64,000 bases of DNA from Isochrysis galbana (taxonomy: Eukaryota > Haptophyta > Isochrysidales > Isochrysidaceae), in contig CM030935.1 of NCBI GenBank assembly GCA_018136815.1, forward strand, positions 3,031,999 to 3,095,998. The letters are read 5' to 3'. This document shows positions 10,601-20,992 of the stretch, one piece after another (within the stretch, counting starts at the first letter, position 1; each line of letters begins with the position of its first letter). The notes below the pieces were generated by a model. That model saw only the letters and a list, made by a program, of their open reading frames with translations, searched no databases and was not told where the DNA came from. Made by a program: the position numbers and the translations under genes.

Positions 10601-12887
10601 GCTATCTGTGAAGAACCCGTACTCGCACCTCCTCGAGACGACCGTCCTTTCCTCGTTAAGACCGACGGTGCTAGCAAGCTCGGCATCGCCGGCGTCCTTG
10701 CTCAGAAAGACGACGAAGGGAGAGAGCGCGTTGTTGCATACTACGGTCGTAGTTTGAGTCCGGCTGAGCGCCATTGGACAGTTACTGAAATCGAACTTCT
10801 AGCAGCGCTAGAATCGATCCGAAATTGGAGGCCTTATCTTTGGGGTCGCCACTTCACCCTCGTCGTAGACCATTCAGCTTTGCGCTGGCTTCACACGATG
10901 AAAGATCAAGTCACCGGTGGTCCAGCCTCGCGCCTCATGCAATGGGTCCTGAAGCTAGCCGAATATCGATTCGACGTCGTGCACAAACCTGGAGTCACTC
11001 ACTGGGACGCCGACGGCTTATCCCGCCTAGTTGCTCTCGAGCCCGATCACGATCCTCTCCATCTCGAGGAGAGTGACGTCCATTCTTTCGATTCTTCCGA
11101 AATTCACGACATAGTTGCCGCCGCGGTTACTTCATCCACCCTCACCGCTCGCCGCCAACAAGCAAACGATAGGCTCGCTCGTCAAGCATCGGAATCTTCG
11201 GAGTCGATTACCTCCTCGTATCTCGATGTGGGCGTGCCTCATGCCGACGAATTGCGTCAAGCGCTCTCTACCGACGAGTTCGCTAGCTCGATCATTTCTG
11301 AACTCGGGTCGATCCTTCCGAAAGCTTCCTCTTCGATCGACTCTAGCTCGTCGTCGAAGAAGAGGTCCCGATTCCTGCTTCGCGATGGCCTACTCTACTA
11401 CCGCTCCTCAGAGGCGGAAGAGGCTCCTCTTCGTTTATACATTCCGGAGTCCCTTCGTGACACGTACCTCCGCGCCTACCATGACCACCTTGGTCACCCA
11501 GGTGCGACAAGGATGACTACCCTACTTCGTTCTCGAGTTTACTGGCCTGGCCTATCCGCCTCTGTATCGGAGTACGTTCGAGAGTGCCATGAATGCACTC
11601 TTGGCAAACCGTTACCGCGACCGCTCGCCCATCCATCCGGTCTTTCTATCGGATCCTATCCTTTCGACGTCGTCTATTGCGATATTCTTTCGATGGCTCC
11701 CACCCACGATTTCGTATCCGGCCGCTCCGGTTTTGATAAGTAAGCTGATTGTTTTCGTCGATTCTCTCTCTCGTTGGATTGAAGCTGAGCCTTGCAACGG
11801 TAACCCCTCGTCCGCGAAATGTCTGGACGTCTTCATGCGTCTCATCGTATCTCGTTATGGAGTCCCTCGCCAACTTCGAACCGACGCCGGCTCGAATCTT
11901 TGCTCTCGGTTAGTGGACCTAATTCTCAAAGCGACTGGCACGGACTTGAGCACTATTGAAGCCTATCGCCACGAAGGCGTAGGGCTAGTGGAAAGAGCTC
12001 AACAAACTCTCCTCACGATGACTCGAGTCTCCAATGAAGGCGGCGCCCATTGGGTCGACCACCTTCCGTTTCTTCTCATGTCTATGCGAGCGACCGCCGG
12101 TCGCGTCGTACCCAAGTCACCCGCGGCTATCTTGTTCGGTCGGGAGCTTCGTCTTCCAGCTCAACTTGCTGACCCTGCTCCTGTTCTCGAGTTGCTTCCA
12201 TCTAGGCCTCCGTCCGATGCCGTCATTTACGCCACCGAGCTCAATAAGAAGCTGCTCGAGTCGTGGCGTTCCGCCCTCGAAAGTACTCAAGAAGCCCAAC
12301 GCGAATCGATGCGCTCCGCCTCTCAAAAGTCTAAACTCGGTGTCACCTTCAAACCAGGAGACAGAGTTTGTCGTCGAATCCCTGGCCACGCCAACAAACT
12401 TCAATATCTCTACTCCGGTCCCTACCGAGTAGAAGAAGCCATCTCGGCCACTCGCTACCGTCTACGCGATCTCGAAAATCGTCAAGTCAAGGATGAAGTT
12501 CACATTTCCAATCTTCGTCCGTACTTCACCGTCACCGATTCGTCTCCGCTCGCTGAAGATGAGTACTTGGTCGAAGAGTTACTCGATCGCAAGGGCGATG
12601 GAGTTTCATTCAAGTATCTCGTCAAATGGCGCGGCTATCCTCGTTCTGAAGCTACTTGGGAGTCTCGAATTGAGTTGCTTCGGCGTTGTGCTGATCTAGT
12701 TGAGTCGTACGACACCACTTTCGACCGCCGTCCGGTTCAACCCCAAGCTCACTCCGCTGTAGACTCCTCTTCAAGTCCAAGCTCAAGTTCCCAATCCAAT
12801 CAAGTTATTCCACGTCGAATTCAAGAGACAAGTCGTACTCCTCCTGATCTGCCTTCGAGTCGTACTCGTTCTCGTTCACAATCGTAG
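4682..12887 (+). pseudogene. pol: Retrotransposon Pol polyprotein (MTase-like, protease, RT, RNase H, integrase, chromodomain), frameshifted
   Basis: The main frame runs to TAA at 11741-11743, with a first ATG at 4769. From that ATG: residues 1-720 are Ser/Pro/Glu-rich with recurrent ESESE tracts; 739-940 methyltransferase-like; protease DTG at 1277-1279; reverse transcriptase ~1660-1890 with YLDD at 1800-1803; RNase H ~1957-2045; integrase HHCC finger ~2220-2285, then the first catalytic Asp (CDIL). At about 11,735-11,745 TAAG is duplicated, shifting the frame. The rest of the integrase (second Asp in RTDAG; Glu in HEGVGLVE), the GPY/F-like region and a chromodomain (YLVKWRGYPRSEATWE, DNA ~12,560-12,710) continue in the next frame to TAG at 12,887. 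The chromodomain is expected to guide integration to marked chromatin. Apart from the 4-base duplication, all catalytic motifs look intact. Confidence 0.9.
6983..7590 (+). other. Phage-type C5 cytosine methyltransferase-like domain inside Pol
   Basis: Pol residues ~739-940 (counted from the ATG at 4769) resemble small phage proteins annotated as DNA cytosine methyltransferases. Features seen: a motif-I-like cofactor loop (VLVVGETSGVVSSMF) followed by an acidic CDLYPSE strand end; motif IV with the catalytic-type Pro-Pro-Cys (WDLVIAHPPCTYLS, Cys 801); motif VI ENP (VAVENPRMH, residues 843-845); a QPWEHG...KATGLYL...LPPLQPT block; and a C-terminal SRTYVGVAGAMA-HW block. All are in the order of the phage family. 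The domain is collinear with Gag-Pol and has no stops. It sits between the Ser/Pro-rich linker and the protease. The likely reaction is S-adenosylmethionine-dependent cytosine-C5 methylation, but activity is inferred, and the motif-I glycines differ from the classical FxGxG. Confidence 0.75.
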
Positions 12888-13130
12888 CGCTAAGTCGACC
12901 GGAAGTGGATGATTAGCGTCGCGTCAGCGCCTGACCCAGCGCAACTGCCCGAGCAAAACTCCTGTAAAAGGGAGAACGTGGTAGGACGTGACGTACGAAA
13001 TCGGGGGCCGCCGCGCTAAGCTGCCGATTTTGTGCTCGCTTTGGATCCATGGGTTAATCCTCCTCCTCTAGGTCTCTCGTCTCGTATGGTTAAATGAACT
13101 CTCTTGGCTCGACATCGGGAGACGTCTCGA

Positions 13131-13144
13131 TTTAAGTCGGGGGG
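13131..13144 (+). other. Polypurine tract of the LTR element
   Basis: The sequence just before the presumed 3' LTR is ttaagtcggggg, a purine-rich run ending in Gs immediately followed by TG of the LTR. This is the expected position and composition of the plus-strand primer. Confidence 0.5.
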
Positions 13145-13400
13145 TGTTGTATTCCTGCCCATCTGAAGGCTGTAGGCATGAATATTCGTGTAAGGTACGC
13201 GCTCACAATTACAATTGAACAGTTCCCCGTGTTGCCACTGACGCACAAGACACACAGATTCGGATTCCCCATGGTCTCAAGTCCAGGTTTGCAGGTTTTG
13301 GTCTCGAAATTTGCGATTCGATTTTTGTTTTTGCTGTTACTATAATTGTTGGCTCGTTTAAGGTAATAAACCGGCATGACTTCGACTTCTCGTTCTGCAG
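13145..13400 (+). repeat. Probable 3' LTR (end uncertain)
   Basis: The LTR probably starts at TGTTGTATTCCTGCCC (13145) directly after the polypurine tract. An AATAAA at 13365-13370 could be the polyadenylation signal. No copy of its start occurs in bases 1-2650, so there is no 5' LTR to define its end. The right boundary is a guess based on a CA dinucleotide shortly after the AATAAA. Confidence 0.5.
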
Positions 13401-14270
13401 TCGCTCTGCGAGACTCTCTCTCTCTCTCTCCGTCCGCCTCTCCTCGGCCGACGGCAAGAAGATTCGTCCAAAACATTCTCCGGTCCCAAGATATCTCGTG
13501 GGGGGTCTCTCCGCGCTCCGCGAGGGAAAGGACGCGATCTCGCTCCGAGATCGGCCTCGCGCCCTCCCACGCTGCCCCGCCGTGCCCTCGGTCCCTCGCC
13601 CCCCCCCGCGGCAGGTTCTTTCCCTCGGCGTGCCGTCCGTCGCCTCCGGCCGTTATATTAATCCCCCCCCCCATGACCCTATCGTTTTGACAATAGTTGG
13701 GGAACGAGGGGAAGAGGAGGGGAATATGAAGGGCGATTTGAACAGAACGGTAGTAGATACTGTGCCGACAGTAGGTGTTAGCCCAGAATCTTCAGATTTT
13801 TTTCTCCTCCCGCGTGCTCTGGCGAGAGCCATTGTCCCTTGAGGATTGTGGCGGCCATTGATCGCTATCGTCGATCGTGGACATTACGCACTACACAAGG
13901 CATCATACGAGCACATGCATAATCCTGTCTACCGTTACCCTTACCATCATGACACGATCAACCAAAGCATCACCATCGTCCAACATACATCTCTCATCTT
14001 GTGTATCATGTCTCTCGGAAAATCGTGATCTGTGTGGTATCCATTCTAAAACTACGGACCACTTGCATAAGGCAATTGTCGGATGGTGGCATAGAGCAAA
14101 GGTATAGGCGGATGGTCTGGACGCCTTGTCAAGCGGCAAACGTGCAGCCGCGGCGTGATAAACGAAGCGCCAACTACCAACCGCTTAATGTATGGCAAGT
14201 AGGATGGGATCATGCTTGTCAAGGCACTTTAGCTCCTTCACCTGAAAGCATATAGAAGTGTGAGCCAACT
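13401..14270. other. Gene-free stretch after the LTR element
   Basis: It contains a CT microsatellite at ~13,413-13,430, a GC-rich stretch with runs of C, and a more AT-rich part to 14,270. Several short frames overlap on both strands without a family signature. I see no gene here. Confidence 0.5.
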
Positions 14271-14744
14271 TCACGTCTTGGCCCCTCTGTCCACATAATA
14301 ACCAAGGCCACCGGGACCCATCTTGAAGACATGACCCGCGCGAGGCCCACTGAAACTGGGAGCTGCAATGAACCCTTCCATTGGGTCGAGCGGCGGCAAG
14401 CCCTCGTAAGCAGCAGCATCCGCAGCGTGTCCCTCGCTAGAGCTCGATCCACAGAGCTTCTCGGCGGCCTGATCTACGGGTAGGCTGAGGTCCGGCTTGA
14501 AAAGAGAGTGAATGAACGAGGCTCCTCCGAGAAGCGACCCCATGGCCAGCAGGTACGAGTTGACCATCTGCATGTTTGTCGACGGCCCAGATGCTCCGCC
14601 ACCTTGCACCTTGGTTTTGGCTTCCTGAGCGGCGAATGCCTTGGGGCCCATGGCGGCACGCGAAGCCAGTGTGCGAGAGCGAACCAGATAGATCCCTCTC
14701 CGGCCCTGCCTGATCAGCATGCGGGATACCATTGCGTTGTGCAT
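14271..14744 (-). CDS. Small mitochondrial-type membrane protein, unknown function
   Basis: A single-exon frame of 157 residues. I chose the ATG at 14744; the frame continues upstream only with non-ATG codons. The N-terminus is Arg-rich and lacks acidic residues (MVSRMLIRQGRRGIYLVRSRTLASR), typical of a mitochondrial presequence. A hydrophobic stretch, about residues 54-75 (QMVNSYLLAMGSLLGGASF), could be one membrane segment. The C-terminus has a compact Gly/aromatic motif, FSGPRAGHVFKMGPGGLGYY, that looks conserved, but I cannot name the family. The gene lies between the LTR element and the S33 peptidase gene. The predicted location is inferred from the presequence; the coding status is likely but not certain. 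Confidence 0.6.
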   Translation of the reverse strand: MHNAMVSRMLIRQGRRGIYLVRSRTLASRAAMGPKAFAAQEAKTKVQGGGASGPSTNMQMVNSYLLAMGSLLGGASFIHSLFKPDLSLPVDQAAEKLCGSSSSEGHAADAAAYEGLPPLDPMEGFIAAPSFSGPRAGHVFKMGPGGLGYYVDRGAKT

Positions 14745-16175
14745 CGTCGGGGTTGCCGAGCTCCGCCCCGTCGTACTCGCTGCTGCCACTTCCGTGCAGT
14801 GAAGTACTGGGCGTCTGTTCGTTCACGAAGGTATAGTTTTCTTGTTGTCCTAGTTTAATCCTAGTGCTGAGTGCTGAGGAAATGTGCCTCATGCTCATGC
14901 CCTTATGGGCTACTCGGCAACGAATTAAAAAACCTTCTGAAGATTCCCGGCGATCGCCTAGCACTGACACAGCACAGCTTGCCACTACTACAACATTGCC
15001 CTTATGCCCCCCTTCCTCTTTTCCCTCGAACACCACAAATGACTCGCGGACTCCAGACTCCAGACTCCAGACTCCAGGGCTAGGGCTAGATCTCTACTAG
15101 ATCAGTGGTGGTGTCCATGCTCTCGATCACTGGTTCCAGGACGATCAGCGTGCGGTGCGGAGGAGAGTCCGGCGACGTCGGGACGGCCTCGTCAAGCTCC
15201 TGTACGTGCTTCCAAGTGCTCGGTGGTGGCCACGGCGGGAGATCGAGATGGCGCCATTGTGGCGGGCTGGTGGGTCGTGGATGGAGGCTATGGATGAGGA
15301 GCGTGAGACGCGGACAAGCGAGAGCGGGACGGGAGGGAGGAGCGCGCACCGTGCGGCGGAGTAGGGGGAGCAGCGGGGAGGGGGAGGGCGAGCGGCGGAG
15401 AGGGCGAGCGGGGGCGGGGCGGGGCGGGAGCAAAACAGAAGAGCAGCAGGCCAAGCTCGGCGCGAGAGGCCACCACCACTACACGCGACCCTTTCCACGG
15501 ACGCCACCCCCCAAAAATGGCGGCCAAGGAGGAAGGGGGCTGGGCTAAGCACCATGACGCGCACGACGCTCGATAGATGCCGCTAGTGTATCTAGGCTAC
15601 CTAGATGCCGCTAGTGCATCATCTAGGTAGGATGCATTCGACCTCCGCAGCTGTAGTTGTAGCATGTAGCACGCGCATCGGCCCCACAGGCCACAGACTC
15701 GACTCACCTTGGCCTCTGGGGATGTATACCCTCGACCGTCTATCTCTCTCCCTCCTCAGCCAGGGTACCCAACTTTTGCTGCTTGTTTGTTCTTTCTCAT
15801 TCTCTCACACGCTCCCCCGCACCGCACCCTCCTCGCCCGCTCCAGCTCTAGCTCTCATCATCTTGCCGCACTCATTGCGCACTTCCCAAGCAGCCCGAGA
15901 CAACCAACCGACATCGACTGAAACGGGCGCAAGAATCATTCACAGGACGACGCACCGCGCACGCAAGAAACAAAGCTCATTTGCAGGTGTGGATTTTGCC
16001 TCGAAAGATCGGCTTGGATTCGCTGAGCCGCATCCTTCGGGCCACTTAGTGCGCAAGATTTCGTGTACTGTGCTTCGTTCTCTAGGCTTCTTCGCCCATC
16101 CGGGAAACAAATGGGAGCCCTTATACCTGGCATCCTCGAGAAACGGAAGTACACATCCAACACCCGTTGTACACA
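14745..16175. other. Intergenic, GC-skewed and repeat-bearing
   Basis: About 15,120-15,540 is strongly G-rich on the plus strand and opens long frames on both strands, which I regard as composition artefacts. The 15-base unit tagatgccgctagtg occurs twice at about 15,575-15,618. A short tandem of ctccagactccagactccag is at about 15,050-15,080. No gene recognised. Confidence 0.5.
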
Positions 16176-17615
16176 TTAATACTCCACCTCTCCCTTTGCC
16201 ATCGCAAGCAGCTTCTCGAACACGCGCGCCCCTTGATCGCGGAGACCCGAGTGCTGAAATTCGTTGCTCACCCATGTCCGACACAAGGGCAGCATTGCTG
16301 CGGTCACCTCGCTGAACTCGCGCTCGACGTAGATGTCATCGTACGACATGAGGGCCGCGCACTTCGCTTCAGTAACGCTGAGCCCAGCCGCTTGGTAGAG
16401 GTTGGGCCAATCCGCCTTCTTCGCTAGCAAGCCTGCCGCTGGCGCAAGCTCGCGCAAACTAGCATAGTCCTCGCCCATCCAGGAATACACCATCTCGCCA
16501 GTCAGCATGATGGGCTCGCCACCTTCTGCGAGCTTCGTACGGTAGTCCCAAGCAGGCCCGAGAGACGCCTGGACGCGCTCGGCGGCCCAGCCGCTCGCCG
16601 AGCCCGGACCGTCGCAGTAGATGGACTCATGCAAAATCCAATATATTGGGTTGGTCTCGAAAGCTGACTGGGCATTTTCGACACCGACGAGGAAGAGCTC
16701 GGGGAGCTCCCCGTCTGGGGCGCCCGGGGCCTTGGACAGCTCAAGGAGGTCGTGTAGGGATTCCAACCCCGATTCGGATCCCATGAGAAGGCCCAGTTGG
16801 AGGAATCGGCGAGCAGTGAGAGTTCCGCCCCGTGGCAGCTTGGCCGGGGTTTGGTCAAGCTTGCGCACTAGCGAGCGCACCACCTCGACGTCCGCTGGGT
16901 AGCGACGGTAGAAGCGGGCGTTGCGCTTCTCCATACGCTTGAAAGTGGCTCGATAGACATCGTCGATGGCCTGTCCGACGGGGGCGAGGCCGCACGTGAA
17001 GAGAGCGTGCTCGATCGACGCGGGGAACTGGGAAAGGTAGGAGAGGATGCAGAAGCCACCGAAGGATTGGCCCAGGAGCGAGAGCTTCTTGCCCTTGGCG
17101 ACCTTGGAGCGCACGAGCTCGCAATCCTTAACGATGGAATCCTGGCGAAAGTGTGCCAGGTACTCGGCCTGCTCGGCTGGCGTCCCAATCGTCCTGAGGT
17201 GCTGGGGAGTGGCGGGCGTGCTGCGGCCGGTGCCACGCTGGTCGAGAAGCAGCACGCGGTGCGACTCCAGTGCTACCTTCATCCAGCCGGAGGGTGGAGC
17301 GCTGACGCGTGGGGAGGGGAAGCCGGGGCCACCCTGCAGGTAGAGCACGTACGGCAGCGACTCGTCGCCTTCCTTTCCCGCCTGGACCACTTCGCGCACA
17401 AAGACTGAGATGTGGCGGCCGTCTGGCTCTGCGTAGTCAAGAGGCACCGCGAGCTCGTGCTCAGTGAGCAGGACGCCGCCGGGGAGCGTGTGCGCGGCCA
17501 TCTCTACGCGCGCGCCGCGCCCGCTTGCTGTCGTCACCGTGCGCGCCCACGCAGCGGGCGAGTATGGAGCGGAGAGAGCGGCGGTCGTGAGCGCCGTCAG
17601 CCGGCACAGGCGCAT
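16176..17615 (-). CDS. Proline iminopeptidase-like serine peptidase (S33, alpha/beta hydrolase)
   Basis: A single-exon gene of 479 residues when started at the ATG at 17613-17615. A longer frame starts at 17765, but a perfect TATA box lies between the two ATGs, and the downstream ATG begins a good signal or transit peptide (MRLCRLTALTTAALSAPYSP), so I prefer 17615. Family features: oxyanion-hole GGPG (residues 95-98), LLLDQRGTGRS (123-132), nucleophile elbow GQSFGG (Ser 184) and a long helical cap as in S33 enzymes. The acid and His of the triad are probably in the last third (SNEFQHSG contains a candidate His). It should release N-terminal Pro or other hydrophobic residues from peptides, in the secretory pathway or plastid. 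The gene is head to head with the NAD(P)-binding gene at 18069, with 453 bases between the starts. Confidence 0.88.
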   Translation of the reverse strand: MRLCRLTALTTAALSAPYSPAAWARTVTTASGRGARVEMAAHTLPGGVLLTEHELAVPLDYAEPDGRHISVFVREVVQAGKEGDESLPYVLYLQGGPGFPSPRVSAPPSGWMKVALESHRVLLLDQRGTGRSTPATPQHLRTIGTPAEQAEYLAHFRQDSIVKDCELVRSKVAKGKKLSLLGQSFGGFCILSYLSQFPASIEHALFTCGLAPVGQAIDDVYRATFKRMEKRNARFYRRYPADVEVVRSLVRKLDQTPAKLPRGGTLTARRFLQLGLLMGSESGLESLHDLLELSKAPGAPDGELPELFLVGVENAQSAFETNPIYWILHESIYCDGPGSASGWAAERVQASLGPAWDYRTKLAEGGEPIMLTGEMVYSWMGEDYASLRELAPAAGLLAKKADWPNLYQAAGLSVTEAKCAALMSYDDIYVEREFSEVTAAMLPLCRTWVSNEFQHSGLRDQGARVFEKLLAMAKGEVEY

Positions 17616-17670
17616 CGCCGATGAGAGGGAGGCCGAGCGACTAGTGGTGAGACGCGGTGTTCTTTCTTCT

Positions 17671-17680
17671 CTATTTATAG
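17671..17680 (-). promoter_or_regulatory. TATA box of the S33 peptidase gene
   Basis: The minus strand reads CTATAAATAG here, 56 bases upstream of the chosen ATG. Transcription starting 25-30 bases downstream would leave a leader of about 30 bases. The longer possible start at 17765 would lie upstream of the box, so the box decides the start. Confidence 0.7.
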
Positions 17681-18068
17681 GTGGTACTGAATAGTCAAAC
17701 GCGGGGGGACTGAAGCACCCGAGGGAAACCCGCACAATCTCCCCCCTCGGTATTTCGGTCGCCATGCTCCAGTGATTGCAGCTCTCTCTCTACTTTAGTG
17801 AGTGCCCCTCCCTCCACACACACCGGGGCTACGAATGCGACCCCCCCCCCCCGAAACTCCCTACTTTATTCTATGACTACCACCACCTTTTTCATGTACT
17901 GAGAAGACGACATCCTTTTCATGAACTAAGAAGACGGGTGTAGATTTTTTTTTGTGCTTGTTTGACCCACTTCACTCGCCGTACAACAGAGTCTCAGCCA
18001 GATTCTCAGGACGAAATGAGGAGGAGGAGAGAGAGAGAGAGAAGAGAGAGAGGAGGGTGCGGCGCGCG

Positions 18069-20343
18069 ATGCGAGCCTCTCCCCTCCTCCACTCTCGCAC
18101 CGCCTCGCTGCTCGTCGTGATCGCGGGTGCGGGCGGTGCGCTGGTCGGACCACTCACACCGCGGGCAGCGATGAGGCACACCGCACCGTGCATGCTCACG
18201 CTCCCGCCCCCGCTCGAGGAGCTCGCATCTTCAGCCTCAGACGCTATTGCCAACATTCCGCCGCTCGACGGAATCGATGCGCTGCTTGTCAGCCCGCTCC
18301 TCGTGCCCGTGCTCGGTGTCTGGGCGCTCGGCGCGTCGGCGAGTGCGGCTAATGCCACAGCTGCCAAGCTTCTCGCCGACTTCGAGGTCGGTCGCACCAG
18401 GTCGGCCAACGAGGCGCTGAAGAGGAAGCTGGCTGAGAGCGAGGCGCGCTACGATCGCAAGATGAGGTTTTGGCAGGACAAGCTGGACAGAGATCGAAAA
18501 GAGAGCCTCGAGATCCTGCGCAGGGCTAAGGGTGAGCTGCGGGAGAAGCTCAAGGCGACGGAGGTACACCGCGCATTCGCCCAGCCAGCTTGCTCTGGCG
18601 CTCCTGTTAGCCCTCAAGTGCTTTACTGATGGGGGAGTGCAATGGGAGTTGGGGCCGTGACCAATTCGACTGTACGCCGTTGGCGCGCGCCAGAGCCGAC
18701 CATCGTTCTCGCCCGTTCCCCGTAGAAAAAGCTTGCTGCAGCAGAAGCGGCGGCCGCTCGTGCTCCTCCTCCGCCGCCGCCACCGCCGCCAGAGCCGGAG
18801 CTGGAGTTGGTCCCAATCGAGGAGACACCGGATGAGCTAGACGTCGGTGGAGTGCTGGAACAGGCATCGTCGGCGTTCACTGCACAACCTGCGGTTGTCA
18901 AGAAGCTACCACCAGGCGCCGTGCGTCTTATGCCCGGCGTGTCCGCAGACGAGACGGTCATGGTCACTGGAGCGGATGGCCTGATTGGGCGGCTAGTCGT
19001 GGCGGAGTTGTTGGAGCGATGCCCCGGTGCCAAAGTGCGAGCGTGTGGCACCTCGCTGAGCGCTCTCGAGGAGCGCCTGGCAGATCTGGTCAAAGCACCA
19101 TCACTGGAGCTCATCCAGTGGGACGCATTGGTAGACCCCTTCACAGAAGCTTTTGATGGGGTCTCAGCGGTGGTCTGGTGCGCCTCGAGCTTTGGCAGAC
19201 CTTCCACCGGAGTACCGAAGGAGGAGGAAAAGGAGGAGGAAGCCGACATGCCTCAGCTAGTCAAGAAGGTGGGCCACGTCCACCAGCATTTCCATTGCCG
19301 TTCCCTGGCGTATCTTTCCATGAATCTTCCTAGGCCCTCATTGGTCTCACAACACATCTCACCGGTGCCCGTCGTTTCTCATCACCCCTCACCATACTCA
19401 ACGTCACGAAATCCTTTCCCATGCCTCAACCATAGGCTCTCAGCCTCTTCAGACCGCAGCCTGAGCTCACAGACTCTCGTCTGGAAAGCGGCGGCGTGCG
19501 TCGTGCAGCCAATGCCTTCAAAGCATCCACGGCACTCCTTGAGGACGATGCGCCGAGGATCACACCGAAATTCGTGCTCTTGTCGTCGGCAGCAGTGACG
19601 CGACCTGAATGGAATGAAGAGCAACGCAACAGCTTCCCGGAGGCGTATGGCATACCAATCGTCCAGCTCAACCCGGAGGGCATTCTCAATTATAAGCTCA
19701 AGGGAGAGCGGGTGAGCCATGCTGGGGATCTGAACATCACATGGGCGCGAACTCGTTGCATCTGGTAGATATCAAAGCGCCCTCGAAGCGTAGGCCTTTC
19801 TCACACCTCTCTCCCTTGTCAGGCCCTGCGTGAATCGGGCGTCCCATACTGCATCGTGCGACCGTGCGCCGTCAATGATGAGCAGCCTGCCGGCGGCAGG
19901 TGCGTGATTTATCGCCTCGGGTCCCTCCGCGATAGCATCTGCGTCGATCCCGGCGCACCACTCTTTGCTTCTGCCACATCACAGCCTCCCACACACCCGC
20001 TAAAGCGTCGCCATTCCATGTTCTAAGAAAACTTCTTACATTGATGTGCACGCCTGAGATCCGGTTTCCGATTTGTAGGCTTGTTCTGAGCTCCGGGGAC
20101 CTCGCTACTGGCCGCATCTGCCGGTCCGATCTTGCCCGTATCCTTGTCGACGTGCTAGTGCAGCAAAACGCCCTCTCCAAAACGTTCGAAATCTTTTCAC
20201 TACCCGGTCTTCCGGAGGAGCCCATCGAATCGTCTCTTGCCTTGTTGCCAGCCGATCGGATTGATAGCTCACCAGAGCCCGATCCGGTAGCGTATTCTGT
20301 GCTCGTACAGCTCAAGCCCGGAGAGAAGCCCATGGCTGTTTAA
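18069..20343 (+). CDS. Plastid-targeted NAD(P)-binding (atypical SDR, NmrA/ycf39-like) protein
   Basis: Five exons with GT-AG borders and consistent phases: 18069-18563, 18726-19268, 19460-19711, 19823-19899, 20079-20343; 543 residues. The N-terminus (MRASPLLHSRTASLLVVIAG) has a signal-like hydrophobic core followed by an Arg/Thr-rich stretch, as in bipartite plastid leaders of algae with complex plastids. Residues ~120-165 hold a charged helix likely to be a coiled coil, followed by a polyproline stretch. The Rossmann fold starts at about residue 243 with VTGADGLIG (TGxxGxxG). Later conserved blocks are FVLLSSAAV and SGVPYCIVRP, typical of atypical SDRs that bind NAD(P)H. The ATG is preceded by a GA-rich tract (18,016-18,058). 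The substrate is unknown; a role as a plastid assembly or redox-sensing factor is an inference from similar proteins. Confidence 0.82.
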
Positions 20344-20974
20344 CTTATTCGGGCGCCGAAGAGCGAGCAAGGTGTAGAGGGACATGTCATTGACAACTAG
20401 GGAGACGCAGCCGAGGCACATCAAGGGCTCAACTCTTGCAACATCCCAGGATGACAGCAATCGCATCTCGTACAGCGGTAAGCAGAACTAGGTGCGTGCG
20501 TGTAGAGGGGAGATGGGAGTCCCGGCTGACCTGATGCATACATATTGCTGTTGTGCGACCATGTTGTGGTTGGCAACGAACCACGAGCCATGGGGATTGG
20601 GATTGGATGGCTTGCGTGGGAGAGCTATATGACGCTAGATATAACTAGGGAGATGTGCGCAGGAATATTTGCGCTGCTGCGGGTGCGGCGTGCCGCATGG
20701 TATCGAGTGTGCCTGCTAGGGCATGTCGGAGCAAGACTGATCTGAGGCACGGTGATCGCTCGCGGAGGTGCGCCGGCAGCTAGCGCGCAGCTCAGTTCTT
20801 CCGGTTGGTGCGCGTTTTTTGTCGAGCCAGTATGAGAGGTCGGTAGGCGTAGGCTCGTGTCTGTCATGGTAGTGAGGGCACCGGACTCCGTGCGTATCCG
20901 CCCCTGTGACGTCCTCGCTGGCCATTTATGTGCGGTGCTTGCGACGTTCGTGTGTGCGTGTAGCATGTTGTACA
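20344..20974. other. Intergenic
   Basis: Nothing recognisable on either strand. The frames here lack domain signatures. It holds the 3' flank of the NAD(P)-binding gene and ends at the first target-site duplication of a LINE-related insertion. Confidence 0.5.
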
Positions 20975-20992
20975 GCAGCTGAGCAATAGTAA

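Larger units (their letters stand above)
2651..13400 (+). mobile_element. Ty3/gypsy chromovirus LTR retrotransposon, 5'-truncated, with methyltransferase domain
   Basis: Order of parts: Gag frame; in-frame TAG; long Ser/Pro-rich linker; phage-type methyltransferase-like domain; aspartic protease (LADTGAG); reverse transcriptase (YLDDV); RNase H; integrase with HHCC finger; integrase core; GPY/F-like region; chromodomain; polypurine tract; 3' LTR. This order and the chromodomain place it with Metaviridae chromoviruses. No 5' LTR and no primer-binding site are visible: the left junction falls at about 2640-2680, inside the transposase remnant on the other strand. A 4-base duplication disrupts the integrase frame at about 11,739. 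The copy is therefore probably not autonomous, but the coding capacity is otherwise very well preserved, which suggests a fairly recent insertion. The right end is uncertain because no second LTR is present for comparison. Confidence 0.88.

Noticed and set aside
13376-13690. Ser/Arg-rich frame after the LTR
   Set aside because: Composition artefact of CT and GC-rich sequence; resembles an SR protein only superficially.
15105-15564. Overlapping frames of 120-150 codons on both strands
   Set aside because: Low-complexity Arg/Gly- or Pro/Ser-rich translations caused by the G-rich plus strand; no motif, no conserved start.
17616-17765. N-terminal extension of the S33 peptidase to an ATG at 17765
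   Set aside because: A perfect TATA box lies inside it, and the downstream ATG begins a normal targeting peptide.
19269-19459. Continuation of the NAD(P)-binding gene reading frame past 19268
   Set aside because: It breaks the fold. A GT-AG intron with matching phase joins LVKK to the conserved exon at 19460.
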